A stretch of DNA of 64,000 nt from RHKK01 sp964596245 (GTDB lineage: Bacteria > Patescibacteriota > Patescibacteriia > 2-12-FULL-60-25), in contig CAZQSK010000002.1 of the NCBI GenBank assembly GCA_964596245.1, forward strand, positions 86,485-150,484, written 5' to 3'. Below, one piece after another: positions 35,445 to 44,404 of this stretch; the stretch's first letter is position 1; each line of letters begins with the position of its first letter. The notes beneath the pieces were generated by a model, which ran no database searches, was not told where the DNA came from, and saw only the letters and a program-made list of their open reading frames with translations. The translations under genes and the position numbers were made by a program.

Positions 35445-38306
35445 TTAGAGGACTTCCTTCAAATACTTACCGGTCCAGCTCTTTTTATTCTTAGCGATAT
35501 CCTCCGGACGGCCCTCGGCCACGACCATGCCACCCTTGAGGCCGCCTTCCGGACCCATGTCGATGACATGGTCAGCCATGCGGATGACATCGAGGTTATG
35601 TTCGATGACCAAGACCGTATTCCCCTTGTCGACCAAGGCATTCAAAACACCCATGAGGCGCTTAATGTCTTCAAAGTGAAGACCCGTGGTCGGTTCGTCG
35701 AGGATGTACATGGTGCGACCCGTAGCGCGACGTGAAAGCTCGGTGGCGAGCTTCACGCGCTGAGCTTCACCGCCCGAAAGCGTGGTGGCCGGCTGGCCAA
35801 GACGGACATAGCCGAGACCCACCTCATGCAAGACATTCAACTTATCGTAGATGAGCGGCTGATCCGTGAAGAAACGACGCGCCTCTTCTACCGTGAGGTT
35901 CAAAATATCCGCGATGGTCTTCCCGCGCCAGGTGATTTCGAGCGCTTCGGCGTTGTAGCGCTTGCCCTTACATTCGTGACACTCAACATAGACGTCCGGC
36001 AAGAACTGCATGGCGATCTGCACGTACCCATCACCGCCACACGGCTCACAACGACCACCGCCTTTGACGTTGAAGGAGAACTTACCGGCATCAAAGCCAC
36101 GCGTTTTGGCTTCCGGGATCTCGGTGAACAAATCACGAATGGCCGTGAACACGCCGGTGTACGTCGCGGGGTTTGAACGCGGCGTGCGGCCGATCGGCGA
36201 CTGGTCAACGGACACGACCTTATCAAGATGATCCAAGCCTTCGATCTTTTTATGCTCCCCGACCGGATCTTTGGCACCGTAGAAATGGGAGGAAAGCGAG
36301 CGACCCAAAATATCGAGTACTAGCGTGGACTTACCCGAACCCGAAACACCCGACACACACACCAATTGTCCAAGCGGGAACTTCACATCCACGTTTTTGA
36401 GGTTGAAAGCGGTCGCACCCTTCACGGTGATCGCCTTACCATTTCCCTTGCGGCGCAATTTCGGTGCATCCAATTTCTTTTTACCGGAAAGATACATGCC
36501 CGTTTCCGATTCTTTCACTTTCTTGATCTCCGCCAATGAGCCCTGGGCGACAATTTCACCGCCGTACTCACCAGCTCCCGGACCGACATCGATGATGTGG
36601 TCAGCGGCACGCATCACCGCCTCATCGTGCTCGACGACAATCAACGTATTTCCCAAATCACGCAAACGTTTGATGGTGCCGATCAACTTATCGTTGTCGC
36701 GTTGATGCAAACCAATCGACGGTTCATCCAAAATATACGTCACGCCCGACAATTCGGAACCAAGCTGGGCCGCCAATCGCACACGCTGGGCTTCACCACC
36801 CGAAAGCGACATCGCCGAGCGATCCAAAGTCAGATAGTCCAAGCCCACATCGAGCAAATTGCGCAGACGGCGGCGGATTTCGCCCGAAACCTGGTCAGCC
36901 ACCAAACGCTCGCGTTCGCTAAAGCCGGCGATATCTTCTTTTTTCTCGACTTTGGCCTTGGTGATCTTGGACGGCTTGGCTTTGGCTGGACCTTTGCCAA
37001 ATGATTCAAACAAAACGATCAGCTCATCCAAAGGGAGACGCACCAAGTCAGCGATCGTCTTGCCGTTAACCGTAACTGCAAGCGCCTCTTTGCGAAGGCG
37101 GTGTCCGCCACAATCCGGACAGGTCAGCTCACGCATGTACTGCTCGATTTCTTTTTGTACGTATTCGGAATCGGTTTCCTTGTGTTTGGCAGCGAGCATC
37201 GCAAGAATGCCTTCGAATTCGCCATCACCATTAAACAGGACGCCGAGTGCTTTGGCAGAAAAATCCGCGATCGGCTGATTGATATTGAAACCGTGCTTGG
37301 ATCCAACCTGCTCAAGCATCTTCAATTGGGCGGTTTGCGAGCCCGCAATACGCGTCCACGGCTTTACGGCACCCTGAGCAAGCGTGAGACGCTTATTCGG
37401 AATCACCAATTCAGGCTCAAGCACCAATTTGATGCCAAGGCCGGTACACGCAGGACAGGCGCCGTGCGGCGAATTGAAGGAAAAGAGACGTGGTTCAAGC
37501 GTCGGCAAACAAATATGACACGTGGAGCAGAACAATGACTGCGAGAGCATGTACTCATCACCGTTTTCTTCATCCAAAAGCACGACCATTCCCTTTCCGA
37601 GGTCGAGTGCAGCCTTCACGAGCTCCTGAGCACCCTCGATGACCATAGGCGTCTTCTTTTCGATGCGTGCCATGACGGCCTCAACCGTATGCGGAACCGT
37701 TTTGTCGACGCGTGTATGCTGCAATTCCTCTATATCGACAAGCGTACCGTCAAAACGCACTTCTTTAGCGCCGGCGTTCTTCGCCATCACGAGTGCGAGC
37801 TTGTGCTCGCCCTTTTGTGCGCGCACCAGCGGAGCCATCAAAAGAATATCGGATGATTTCGCGAGCGTCAGCATCTTCTCGGCAATATCTTTGGGCGACT
37901 GCTCGGAAACGGGCGTACCACACGTAACGCAATGCGCACGACCCGCGCGAGAGAACAACAAACGAAGGTGATCGTAAATTTCGGTCACGGTTCCGACCGT
38001 GGAACGCGGATTATGTGAAGTGGACTTTTGATCAATGGCGATGGTAGGTGAAAGACCTTCGATCGAGTCGACATCCGGCTTGTCCTGCAATTCCATAAAC
38101 TGACGCGCATACGACGACATGGATTCCATGTAGCGGCGCTGCCCTTCAGCGTGGATGGTATCGAATGCGAGGGATGATTTACCCGAGCCGGAAAGACCGG
38201 TCATTACGATGAAGGCATTCTTGGGCAAGTCCAAAGAAACGTCCTTCAAATTGTTGACGCGTGCCCCTTTAATCGAAATCGTATTGAGTAACGACTTTGG
38301 CGGCAT
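35445..38306 (-). CDS. uvrA: Excinuclease ABC subunit A
   Basis: 953 residues from the ATG at 38306. UvrA detects DNA damage with UvrB. The two ABC domains have Walker A GLSGSGKSSL and GVSGSGKSTL, and signatures LSGGEAQRV (twice). Zinc-module cysteines are present in CVTCGTP, CSTCHIC/CPACTGLG, CPDCGGHRL and CEPCGGDGY/CHECKGKR. Length is typical. The longer upstream frame lacks UvrA sequence. It is transcribed after the pilin-like and DsbA-like genes but may have its own promoter in the 43-nt gap. Confidence 0.97.
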   Translation of the reverse strand: MPPKSLLNTISIKGARVNNLKDVSLDLPKNAFIVMTGLSGSGKSSLAFDTIHAEGQRRYMESMSSYARQFMELQDKPDVDSIEGLSPTIAIDQKSTSHNPRSTVGTVTEIYDHLRLLFSRAGRAHCVTCGTPVSEQSPKDIAEKMLTLAKSSDILLMAPLVRAQKGEHKLALVMAKNAGAKEVRFDGTLVDIEELQHTRVDKTVPHTVEAVMARIEKKTPMVIEGAQELVKAALDLGKGMVVLLDEENGDEYMLSQSLFCSTCHICLPTLEPRLFSFNSPHGACPACTGLGIKLVLEPELVIPNKRLTLAQGAVKPWTRIAGSQTAQLKMLEQVGSKHGFNINQPIADFSAKALGVLFNGDGEFEGILAMLAAKHKETDSEYVQKEIEQYMRELTCPDCGGHRLRKEALAVTVNGKTIADLVRLPLDELIVLFESFGKGPAKAKPSKITKAKVEKKEDIAGFSERERLVADQVSGEIRRRLRNLLDVGLDYLTLDRSAMSLSGGEAQRVRLAAQLGSELSGVTYILDEPSIGLHQRDNDKLIGTIKRLRDLGNTLIVVEHDEAVMRAADHIIDVGPGAGEYGGEIVAQGSLAEIKKVKESETGMYLSGKKKLDAPKLRRKGNGKAITVKGATAFNLKNVDVKFPLGQLVCVSGVSGSGKSTLVLDILGRSLSSHFYGAKDPVGEHKKIEGLDHLDKVVSVDQSPIGRTPRSNPATYTGVFTAIRDLFTEIPEAKTRGFDAGKFSFNVKGGGRCEPCGGDGYVQIAMQFLPDVYVECHECKGKRYNAEALEITWRGKTIADILNLTVEEARRFFTDQPLIYDKLNVLHEVGLGYVRLGQPATTLSGGEAQRVKLATELSRRATGRTMYILDEPTTGLHFEDIKRLMGVLNALVDKGNTVLVIEHNLDVIRMADHVIDMGPEGGLKGGMVVAEGRPEDIAKNKKSWTGKYLKEVL

Positions 38307-38349
38307 GATGGCGGCGACGCTACCACCAATCGAAAGGGCTGGCAAGGGC

Positions 38350-39984
38350 CTAGGGCGAACAGGAAGTCCCCAAAGCGCTACGTGGCTTGCATTGCGCAGC
38401 GTAATTCTGACCAGGTTCAAGAAAGGTCCAGTTACGCTCCCCCTCGGCCGGACACCAGGCGCAAGTCATTTCACCCACCGGCGGACCGCTGCAGGCAGGC
38501 GGATAGATAAACCCGCCAGCCGTCGCCCCCGCGCGCAAACAAGGCGTGGTTTCGCTCGCCTCCATATGACAAATCTTAAATGGCGTATCACCAACCTGCT
38601 CACAATTATTATTGGAGCATTGAGAATTCTCGTCGCAAGGCGCACCCGGAGGATTGCCCGACCCTGACCAGCACAACTCCCAGCTCTCAATACATTGCAA
38701 CCCGGCCTGACAATACCGATCCTCGGTACATGGCGCACCACGCTCGCCGGTCGAACAAACTCGAATGTTTACATCGTCTTGATGGAGCTCATGCAAAATC
38801 TCTGCATCGCGCGCAATCGCTCCTCCGGCAAATCCACCGACAGCCGCAGTGACCGCTCGCCCTCGAACGCGACGCTCTTCCGTAGACTCGGTTAACAAGC
38901 TCAGCGGCCCAAGTGGATGCGACAAAAGCCCAACGAGTCCGGCCGCTTTACCGCTTCCGATAAAGTCACCACTCAGTTCCGCCCCTTCCACCGTACCCGC
39001 TGCTTGAGCTTCGACGACGTTCGTAACGGAAAAAATATAATTTCGACCCTCAACACAACGCGTCCCGCCTCCGCAATCGCGATCACTGGTACAACGAGCA
39101 TTCTTCACAGCCGCTGGTAAAGAGATGTCCTGGCATTCGATCGGCTCTGGCGGATCAAGTGACAAAATCGTCGTTCGTGGATTGATGGTGGAGAGAATCG
39201 TGTACGCGCCGAGCACAATCAACATACCGATGAGCGCGTCCTTGATCGTCTCCTTCCCCTGCTGGACGCTGCCGATGCTCGCGCCGAGCAAATAACGAAA
39301 TCCGCCCCAGACCGTCATGACAATCGCGACCACCAAAACGACCGTTACCAAATAACGATACGCGACATTGATGTAATCGGGCAGACCATTCACTTGCGAA
39401 ACGCCGCCAATAGGCGTGCCAAGTTTGATCGGAAAAATGGTTGCCGCCTTTCGTTCTTCACACTTCGCAATCATGTCGTCGACGCGCTCTTCACCGAACT
39501 CCAAACGCGCGCCACTTTCTTCCGTACAGCTTGAATTCGGATCCGCATTACACTCGCGACACACTTCGGCTCGATAACTGGTTTCAAAATGAATCGCACG
39601 CTTACCGCCGTCAGCCGCACAACGCTCCGGACAACGATTTTGAACGCCCGCTAAACGATCCCTCAACCCAGGACGCTCCAAAAACTCATCGATGGTGAAG
39701 GCCGCACCCCCGATCGCTGCGATCGTCGAACCAAATAAGGGCATGCTGAGCGCAGATACGCCCGCGGCAGCCCAGCTCGGATCATCATCTTCCATCCCGG
39801 AATCGATCAAATGATGATTACAGGTCCCGGTCGACGTATCCTGACACCAGCAGCTGAACTGCACGTTCAGAGCGAGAGCCGGAGCTGGAGCGACGAAAGA
39901 AAAGGCACTAACAAATGCGAGCAGTGCTACGACGATGCGCGATGCGCGATGCGAGAAAGCACTCATACTACTTCGCTGGGCCAT
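38350..39984 (-). CDS. Cysteine-rich exported protein with T4SS-pilin-like (TrbC/VirB2-like) membrane region
   Basis: 544 residues (528-544 depending on start; ATG also at 39966). A signal sequence (residues ~15-39) is followed by a cysteine-rich extracytoplasmic domain. A two-helix pilin-like block (YRYLVTVVLVVAIVMTVWGG, linker, DALIGMLIVLGAYTILSTI) around residues 205-270 resembles the CPR T4SS-pilin family. Then come repeated cysteine-spaced segments (CTSDRDCGGGTRC, CTEDRYCQAGLQC, CDENSQCSNNNC) like disulfide-rich knots. The next gene upstream encodes a DsbA-like thiol oxidase, which would fold these disulfides. Confidence 0.75.
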   Translation of the reverse strand: MAQRSSMSAFSHRASRIVVALLAFVSAFSFVAPAPALALNVQFSCWCQDTSTGTCNHHLIDSGMEDDDPSWAAAGVSALSMPLFGSTIAAIGGAAFTIDEFLERPGLRDRLAGVQNRCPERCAADGGKRAIHFETSYRAEVCRECNADPNSSCTEESGARLEFGEERVDDMIAKCEERKAATIFPIKLGTPIGGVSQVNGLPDYINVAYRYLVTVVLVVAIVMTVWGGFRYLLGASIGSVQQGKETIKDALIGMLIVLGAYTILSTINPRTTILSLDPPEPIECQDISLPAAVKNARCTSDRDCGGGTRCVEGRNYIFSVTNVVEAQAAGTVEGAELSGDFIGSGKAAGLVGLLSHPLGPLSLLTESTEERRVRGRAVTAAVGGFAGGAIARDAEILHELHQDDVNIRVCSTGERGAPCTEDRYCQAGLQCIESWELCWSGSGNPPGAPCDENSQCSNNNCEQVGDTPFKICHMEASETTPCLRAGATAGGFIYPPACSGPPVGEMTCAWCPAEGERNWTFLEPGQNYAAQCKPRSALGTSCSP

Positions 39985-40687
39985 TCAGAAAACGCTGAAT
40001 GATGAACTCGAGCGCCTCAGCAGACGGCGCGCCCTTGATGCGGACGCGATTAAAGAAAAAGGTCGGTGTTCCGGCGACTCCGACTTGCAAACCGGTGGTG
40101 AGATCGCGCTCCACCAACGCTTTGGCACGTGAAGACACGCGACAAGAAGCAAAGGCGCTCAAATCAAGACCGGTTTCGGTGGCGACGTCGATCAAATCTT
40201 CGTCCGTGAAGCTGCGCTGATCAAGCAAAAACAATTTGTCGTGATAGGCCCAGAACTTTCCCTGCTCCTGCGCGCAACGAGCAGCCACCGCTGCTTTGGT
40301 GGCGCCCGGATGAATATCTTCCAACGGGAAATCGCGAATCACGAGACGAACCTTCCCCTCATGACGCAATACGGATTCACGTACCGGCTCAAACGCGGCG
40401 CGGCAAAATGGACAGCCGTAGTCCAAGAACTCGACGATCGTGACGGTTGCGGATGCATCCCCCAAACTCGGCGCGGCCGGATCTACCAAATGATCCAGAT
40501 CGGAATTCGAAACGCTTTGATTGGCGCTTAGGCGAGAAATCGTGGCTTCGAGCTGCTGCTCAAGCAATGGATTGGTCGCCCCGGAGCGAATGGCGACGTA
40601 ATACGTATACGACTGACGGATAAATAAGATCACTCCGATCGCGAGGAGCAATCCGAACAACCAACCAAGCGCCTTCCAAATGGACAT
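39968..40687 (-). CDS. DsbA/DsbG-like thiol:disulfide oxidoreductase, membrane-anchored
   Basis: 239 residues. One N-terminal membrane helix (about 8-27) anchors a thioredoxin-fold domain. The active site CPFC is in VEFLDYGCPFCRAAFEPV, and the cis-proline loop is VAGTPTFFF. The inserted helical domain carries ARCAQEQGKFWAYHDKLF, typical of DsbA-type enzymes used in Gram-positive and CPR cells. It introduces disulfides in exported proteins. Overlap or 1-nt spacing with the cysteine-rich gene shows co-expression. A TATCAT box lies upstream. Confidence 0.9.
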   Translation of the reverse strand: MSIWKALGWLFGLLLAIGVILFIRQSYTYYVAIRSGATNPLLEQQLEATISRLSANQSVSNSDLDHLVDPAAPSLGDASATVTIVEFLDYGCPFCRAAFEPVRESVLRHEGKVRLVIRDFPLEDIHPGATKAAVAARCAQEQGKFWAYHDKLFLLDQRSFTDEDLIDVATETGLDLSAFASCRVSSRAKALVERDLTTGLQVGVAGTPTFFFNRVRIKGAPSAEALEFIIQRFLNGPAK

Positions 40688-40708
40688 CGCGGATATGATA
40701 GCAGGCGA

Positions 40709-40737
40709 TTGACTGGATTCCCATCCTGGGCTACCGT
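40709..40737 (+). promoter_or_regulatory. Promoter of secG
   Basis: -35 TTGACT (40709-40714), 17-nt spacer, weak -10 TACCGT (40732-40737), 9 nt before the ATG. Confidence 0.4.
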
Positions 40738-40746
40738 TTGGCCGAT

Positions 40747-40968
40747 ATGAGGCAGACCATTATCGCCATTGCCATGATCGCCCTGTCGGCTTTGCTGACC
40801 ACGGCCATCTTGTTGCAGCAGCGCGGTTCGGGCTTGGGCGCCGCTTTTGGCGGTGACAGCAACGTCTTCCGTACCAAGCGAGGCTTGGAAAAGGGCCTCT
40901 TCTATGCGACGATCGCCTTGGCCTGTCTGTTCTTCGGACTGGCCGTGGTGAATCTGATTGTCGCCTAA
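40747..40968 (+). CDS. secG: Preprotein translocase subunit SecG
   Basis: 73 residues from the ATG at 40747. Two membrane helices surround the diagnostic loop LLQQRGSGLGAAFGGDSNVFRTKRGLEK. SecG assists SecYE in protein export. The following gene begins 1 nt after its stop, so the two are coupled. Confidence 0.92.
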   Translation: MRQTIIAIAMIALSALLTTAILLQQRGSGLGAAFGGDSNVFRTKRGLEKGLFYATIALACLFFGLAVVNLIVA

Positions 40969-40969
40969 T

Positions 40970-42778
40970 GTGACCCCCCTGGAACGATTGCGCACGACCT
41001 GGCGTCGGATCTTTTTCTGGCAGAATCCGCCGGACGCGCACACATCCGAAGAGTTCGTCCCCCATCCGCATCATGACCATGCGCTTGTTTTAGCCGTCAC
41101 GAAGACACGCAAGATCCCCAAATGGAAGCAGCTCCGTTTCATGAACCGCGTTCTCGATACGCAGGAACGTCGTATCTTTTGGGGTGCCTCCCTTATTTTC
41201 CTTATCGCATTCGCCGTCGGTTTGGGTGATATTCTTGCAAATCGTCTGGAGCGCACCCCCGCTCATGGCGGCGAATTTACGGAAGCATTAGTCGGAGCTC
41301 CAAAATTCATCAACCCGCTCTACGCCACGCGTAACAACGTGGACGGTGATTTGGCCGCGCTCATTTACTCCGGCCTGTTCCGTCTGGACCAAGATTTGAA
41401 TGCTCAACCGGATTTGGTCGAGCAATATCACTGGCTCGAGGGTGGCAAAACACTCGAAGTAAAGTTGCGTGCCGACACGCGTTTTCATGACGGGCAACCG
41501 CTCACGGCTCATGACGTGGAGTTCACGTACAAGACCATCAAGAACACGGAATGGCGCAGCCCGCTTGAACCAACCTTCCGCGACGTACAGATCGTCACCG
41601 TGGATGAATCAACCTTGCAGTTCCAACTCCCCAAACCAAATGCCCTGTTCCCGAACGAATTGACGGTCGGTATTTTGCCGCAGCATGTATGGGAAGAGGT
41701 GACGGGCGCCAACGCGCTCCTGGCCGATGCGAACTTAAAACCCATCGGTAGCGGGCCGTATCAGGTCCTCTCTTTCACGCGCGACGGGAAAGGCTCCATT
41801 TTGCATTATCAGTTGCGCCGCTTTAACGCCTTCTACGGTCTCAAGCCGTTGATCGAACATCTCCGCCTGCGTTTTTACGGCGATCGTGATCAGGCTATCG
41901 CCGCATTAAACAACGGCCAAGTCGACGCCGTCGCATTCGTCCCTTGGAGCGAAGCAGGTAAAGGTCGCGCCGACCATGTACGCACGATGAGTTTGGATTT
42001 GCCGTATGAAACCGTCGCGTTCTTCAATACAAAGGATACCTTACTCAAAGACGAGCGCCTCCGTCGTGCGTTGAGTTTGGCGATTGATTTGAACGAATTG
42101 TCTTCGCTGGTCGGCGAACACGCGGAACCCGTCAGTTCCCCCTTCCCTTTCTTGAAGGATGCCTCATCGACGGTTCCTGATTTGGAAGCCGCGCGTAAAG
42201 CCTTGGATACGCTTGGTTGGAAGCTGCCGGAAAATGAAACCGTACGCCGCCAAAATGCATCGACCACACTCTCGATTACGATCGACGTGCCGAATCAGCA
42301 GGATTTGATGACGGTCGCGGAACACTTGAAGCGCCGCTGGTCTTTGATTGGCGCTCAGGTGGAAGTGCGTGCCGACGATGCGGAGCCATTACTTCGTGAT
42401 GCGCTTGCGAGCCGTGCGTATCAAGTGATTTTGTGGAATGTGCTCATTCCGCCGGACCAAGATCTGACCCGTTTCTGGAGTAGCGCTGATGCAGGTTCGC
42501 GCGGCTTCAACCTCTCGAACGTATCTGATCGCACGATCGATGCGGCTTTGGATGAGGCTCGCACCGCTAGCTCCACGACCGAGCTGCAAAAAGCCCAGCT
42601 TAAGCTTTCCGCCGCCATTCGCGAACGTGCAGCGGCGTTATTTCTTCTGCGTCCGAGCTATGCCTATCTGCTCTCGAAGCGTGTACTTGGTGTGGAAGAT
42701 ATGCGCATCAGCCGTCCGGCTGATCGCTTCCTGAATGTCAGCGATTGGCACGTAAATCAAGGTTGGCGTTGGAAGTAA
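40970..42778 (+). CDS. Membrane-anchored peptide/nickel-type ABC transporter substrate-binding protein (family 5)
   Basis: 602 residues from a GTG at 40970, 1 nt after the secG stop. About 70 cytoplasmic residues with a histidine cluster (HPHHDHALV) precede one membrane helix (71-88). The rest matches the OppA/DppA solute-binding family: INPLYATRNNVDGDLAALIYSGLFRLD, VKLRADTRFHDGQPLTAHDVEFTYK, and GSGPYQV. No signal peptidase II lipobox is present, so it stays membrane-anchored by the helix, which differs from typical lipoproteins. Permease and ATPase genes are not in this window. Confidence 0.88.
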   Translation: MTPLERLRTTWRRIFFWQNPPDAHTSEEFVPHPHHDHALVLAVTKTRKIPKWKQLRFMNRVLDTQERRIFWGASLIFLIAFAVGLGDILANRLERTPAHGGEFTEALVGAPKFINPLYATRNNVDGDLAALIYSGLFRLDQDLNAQPDLVEQYHWLEGGKTLEVKLRADTRFHDGQPLTAHDVEFTYKTIKNTEWRSPLEPTFRDVQIVTVDESTLQFQLPKPNALFPNELTVGILPQHVWEEVTGANALLADANLKPIGSGPYQVLSFTRDGKGSILHYQLRRFNAFYGLKPLIEHLRLRFYGDRDQAIAALNNGQVDAVAFVPWSEAGKGRADHVRTMSLDLPYETVAFFNTKDTLLKDERLRRALSLAIDLNELSSLVGEHAEPVSSPFPFLKDASSTVPDLEAARKALDTLGWKLPENETVRRQNASTTLSITIDVPNQQDLMTVAEHLKRRWSLIGAQVEVRADDAEPLLRDALASRAYQVILWNVLIPPDQDLTRFWSSADAGSRGFNLSNVSDRTIDAALDEARTASSTTELQKAQLKLSAAIRERAAALFLLRPSYAYLLSKRVLGVEDMRISRPADRFLNVSDWHVNQGWRWK

Positions 42779-42781
42779 CGA

Positions 42782-42811
42782 TTGACAGAGGTGGTTGTCG
42801 CGTCGCATTAT
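42782..42811 (+). promoter_or_regulatory. Promoter of tRNA-Leu
   Basis: -35 TTGACA (42782-42787), 18-nt spacer, -10 CATTAT (42806-42811). Confidence 0.6.
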
Positions 42812-42825
42812 GCGGCGGCAAACAA

Positions 42826-42912
42826 GGGCGAGTGGCGGAATTGGTAGACGCACTGGTTTCAGGTACCAGCGACCGCAAGGTCATGAGAGTTCGAGTCTCT
42901 CCCCGCCCACCA
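42826..42912 (+). tRNA. tRNA-Leu(CAG) with encoded CCA
   Basis: Acceptor GGGCGAG pairs with CCCGCCC except one A-C mismatch; anticodon stem CTGGT / ACCAG with loop TTCAGGT gives CAG; a long variable arm (CGACCGCAAGGTCAT) marks class II; T-loop TTCGAGT; CCA at 42910-42912. Confidence 0.94.
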
Positions 42913-42915
42913 CAT

Positions 42916-42946
42916 AAAAATCACGCAACGTTGCGTGATTTTTGTT
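42916..42946 (+). terminator. Intrinsic terminator of tRNA-Leu
   Basis: AAATCACGCAACGTTGCGTGATTT: a perfect palindrome with a T-run after it. Confidence 0.85.
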
Positions 42947-42949
42947 TGG

Positions 42950-42978
42950 TTGATCAAAGGTCAAAAAAATGCTAAAAT
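42950..42978 (+). promoter_or_regulatory. Promoter with leaderless start
   Basis: -35 TTGATC (42950-42955), 17-nt spacer, -10 TAAAAT (42973-42978). The ATG at 42987 is 8 nt beyond the -10 box. Confidence 0.65.
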
Positions 42979-42986
42979 GTATGCAT

Positions 42987-43796
42987 ATGAAATTTGAAAT
43001 GGAGAGCCCTTCCAAGAAATTGGAGCGCGAAGTCAATGAACGCCTGTCCAAGGGCGAAGCGCGCCGCGTACAAAAAGAAGTTGAAGGACGGAAGGAAAAA
43101 CCAAAGGCTCCGGACCACTATCTCTTCGCTCCAGAAGAGCTCTCACAAAAAGCCGAGGGCTGGCTCACGAACATCAATGAAGCGCAGGCCGATTTGATGA
43201 AAGAACTTACGGTTTCGGCACGTTTGGGCAAGAACGTCGATGTTTTAGATGCCCGCGCAAAACTCTTGGAAGACTGGCACAACAAGCTATGGGTTTTGTG
43301 TTTGGACAGCGCAGACGCCCAGCGCAACGGCGAAGAGACGATGAAAGTCGATTCCGCATTCGTTCAGGCTCTTGAAACAGACCCGAACACGGCAGCGGCA
43401 AAACAGATTGAAAAGATGGGTACGGATGCCGATTGGAGCGAACAGTTGCGCGAAAATTCCGAAAACCTTAAACGACAAGAAGGACTTAAAACGCGTGAAA
43501 TGAACGCTCAGCGTGAGGTTACGCAAATGAAGGAGAGCATGCAGGTCTTGGATGATCGAATGGATGCCATTCAAAAAGGCATCAAGGAGCTTGATCAACG
43601 CGAAGAAGCGCTCTTCAAAAAGGGCATGTTGCCGGGCAACCCGGAAATCATGAATGAACTCGATATTGAACGCGAGGAGCTCAGCAAGCTCCACGAGAAG
43701 TCCTTCGATTCGTTCCACAAAGTGATGCGCAACTTCAACAAGCTTTTGGATCATTTCTCGGACTTGTTCGACAAACCGCACGCACAAGCGAACTAA
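42987..43796 (+). CDS. Coiled-coil cytoplasmic protein, unknown function
   Basis: 269 residues from the ATG at 42987. The sequence is highly charged and helical, with long coiled-coil stretches (LKTREMNAQREVTQMKESMQ and the later LDIEREELSKLHEKSFDSFH). No signal peptide or catalytic motif is seen. The whole leader is at most 1-2 nt, so it is very likely translated leaderlessly. It ends at a terminator. The sequence suggests a structural or scaffolding role, but nothing specific. Confidence 0.7.
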   Translation: MKFEMESPSKKLEREVNERLSKGEARRVQKEVEGRKEKPKAPDHYLFAPEELSQKAEGWLTNINEAQADLMKELTVSARLGKNVDVLDARAKLLEDWHNKLWVLCLDSADAQRNGEETMKVDSAFVQALETDPNTAAAKQIEKMGTDADWSEQLRENSENLKRQEGLKTREMNAQREVTQMKESMQVLDDRMDAIQKGIKELDQREEALFKKGMLPGNPEIMNELDIEREELSKLHEKSFDSFHKVMRNFNKLLDHFSDLFDKPHAQAN

Positions 43797-43811
43797 ATTA
43801 TTTAAAGAAAA

Positions 43812-43841
43812 AGAATAACCGCCGAAAGGCGGTTTTAGTTT
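43812..43841. terminator. Bidirectional intrinsic terminator
   Basis: CCGCC, loop GAAA, GGCGG, followed by TTTTAGTTT on the plus strand and TTATTCTTTTT on the minus strand, between convergent genes. Confidence 0.75.
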
Positions 43842-44302
43842 CCCGTGGAGCGGATGTCTCCGAGCACGGCGCGGGCGCGGTCGATGGCTGGGTGGCGACC
43901 CGCAACCTTCTCGACCTTCTTCGTCGTGGTTCTGAGATCCGCGAGCGTGAACTCGCGGGGCAGCTCACGGATCGCCGCTGTCACGCCGATGCGCACGGAG
44001 GGCAGCTCGTGCAGGCGAACCGGCTCGAGCGCTTCCATCCACCGGCCGAAGATGCCGATGAGGCGCGGGCGATCGGCGTTGAACGCGATCTTGCACTCGG
44101 TGTGTACGACGTGGTCCACCGCGAAGGCGAGGCCGTCGGAGCGCGTCACCTTCTGGCCGCAGTGTCGGCAGAGGCCGAGCCTTTCGGTCGGATCGACGGG
44201 CGTCCACGGTAGCTCGCCGCGGCGCGCTCGGTCGATGAGCTGACGGGTGTTGGAGAGCCAGCGATTCAAGCCCTCCCCGATTCGATCAAGGATGGCTGAC
44301 AT
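43835..44302 (-). CDS. Class B protein with a zinc-ribbon-like CxxC motif
   Basis: 155 residues from an ATG with GAGGAG 7 nt upstream. The N-terminus is helical (ILDRIGEGLNRWLSNTRQLI). The middle has LCRHCGQKVTRSDGLAFAVDH with a second site VVHTEC, a possible C2HC or C2C2 metal site. The C-terminus is helical and basic. No family is recognised. It has its own promoter and stands alone between backbone genes. Confidence 0.65.
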   Translation of the reverse strand: MSAILDRIGEGLNRWLSNTRQLIDRARRGELPWTPVDPTERLGLCRHCGQKVTRSDGLAFAVDHVVHTECKIAFNADRPRLIGIFGRWMEALEPVRLHELPSVRIGVTAAIRELPREFTLADLRTTTKKVEKVAGRHPAIDRARAVLGDIRSTGN

Positions 44303-44347
44303 GGAGATCTCCTCTCTTGGTTGAAGGAAGGGGCAATCGAACGGCCT

Positions 44348-44376
44348 AGTTAAGCAAAAATATCCCGCTTTGTCAA
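44348..44376 (-). promoter_or_regulatory. Promoter of the class B gene at 43835
   Basis: -35 TTGACA (44376-44371), 17-nt spacer, -10 TTAACT (44353-44348). The leader is about 40 nt and contains the ribosome binding site, unlike the leaderless backbone genes. Confidence 0.6.
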
Positions 44377-44404
44377 GCCTACACCTTCCTGCCAGAATCA
44401 GGCC

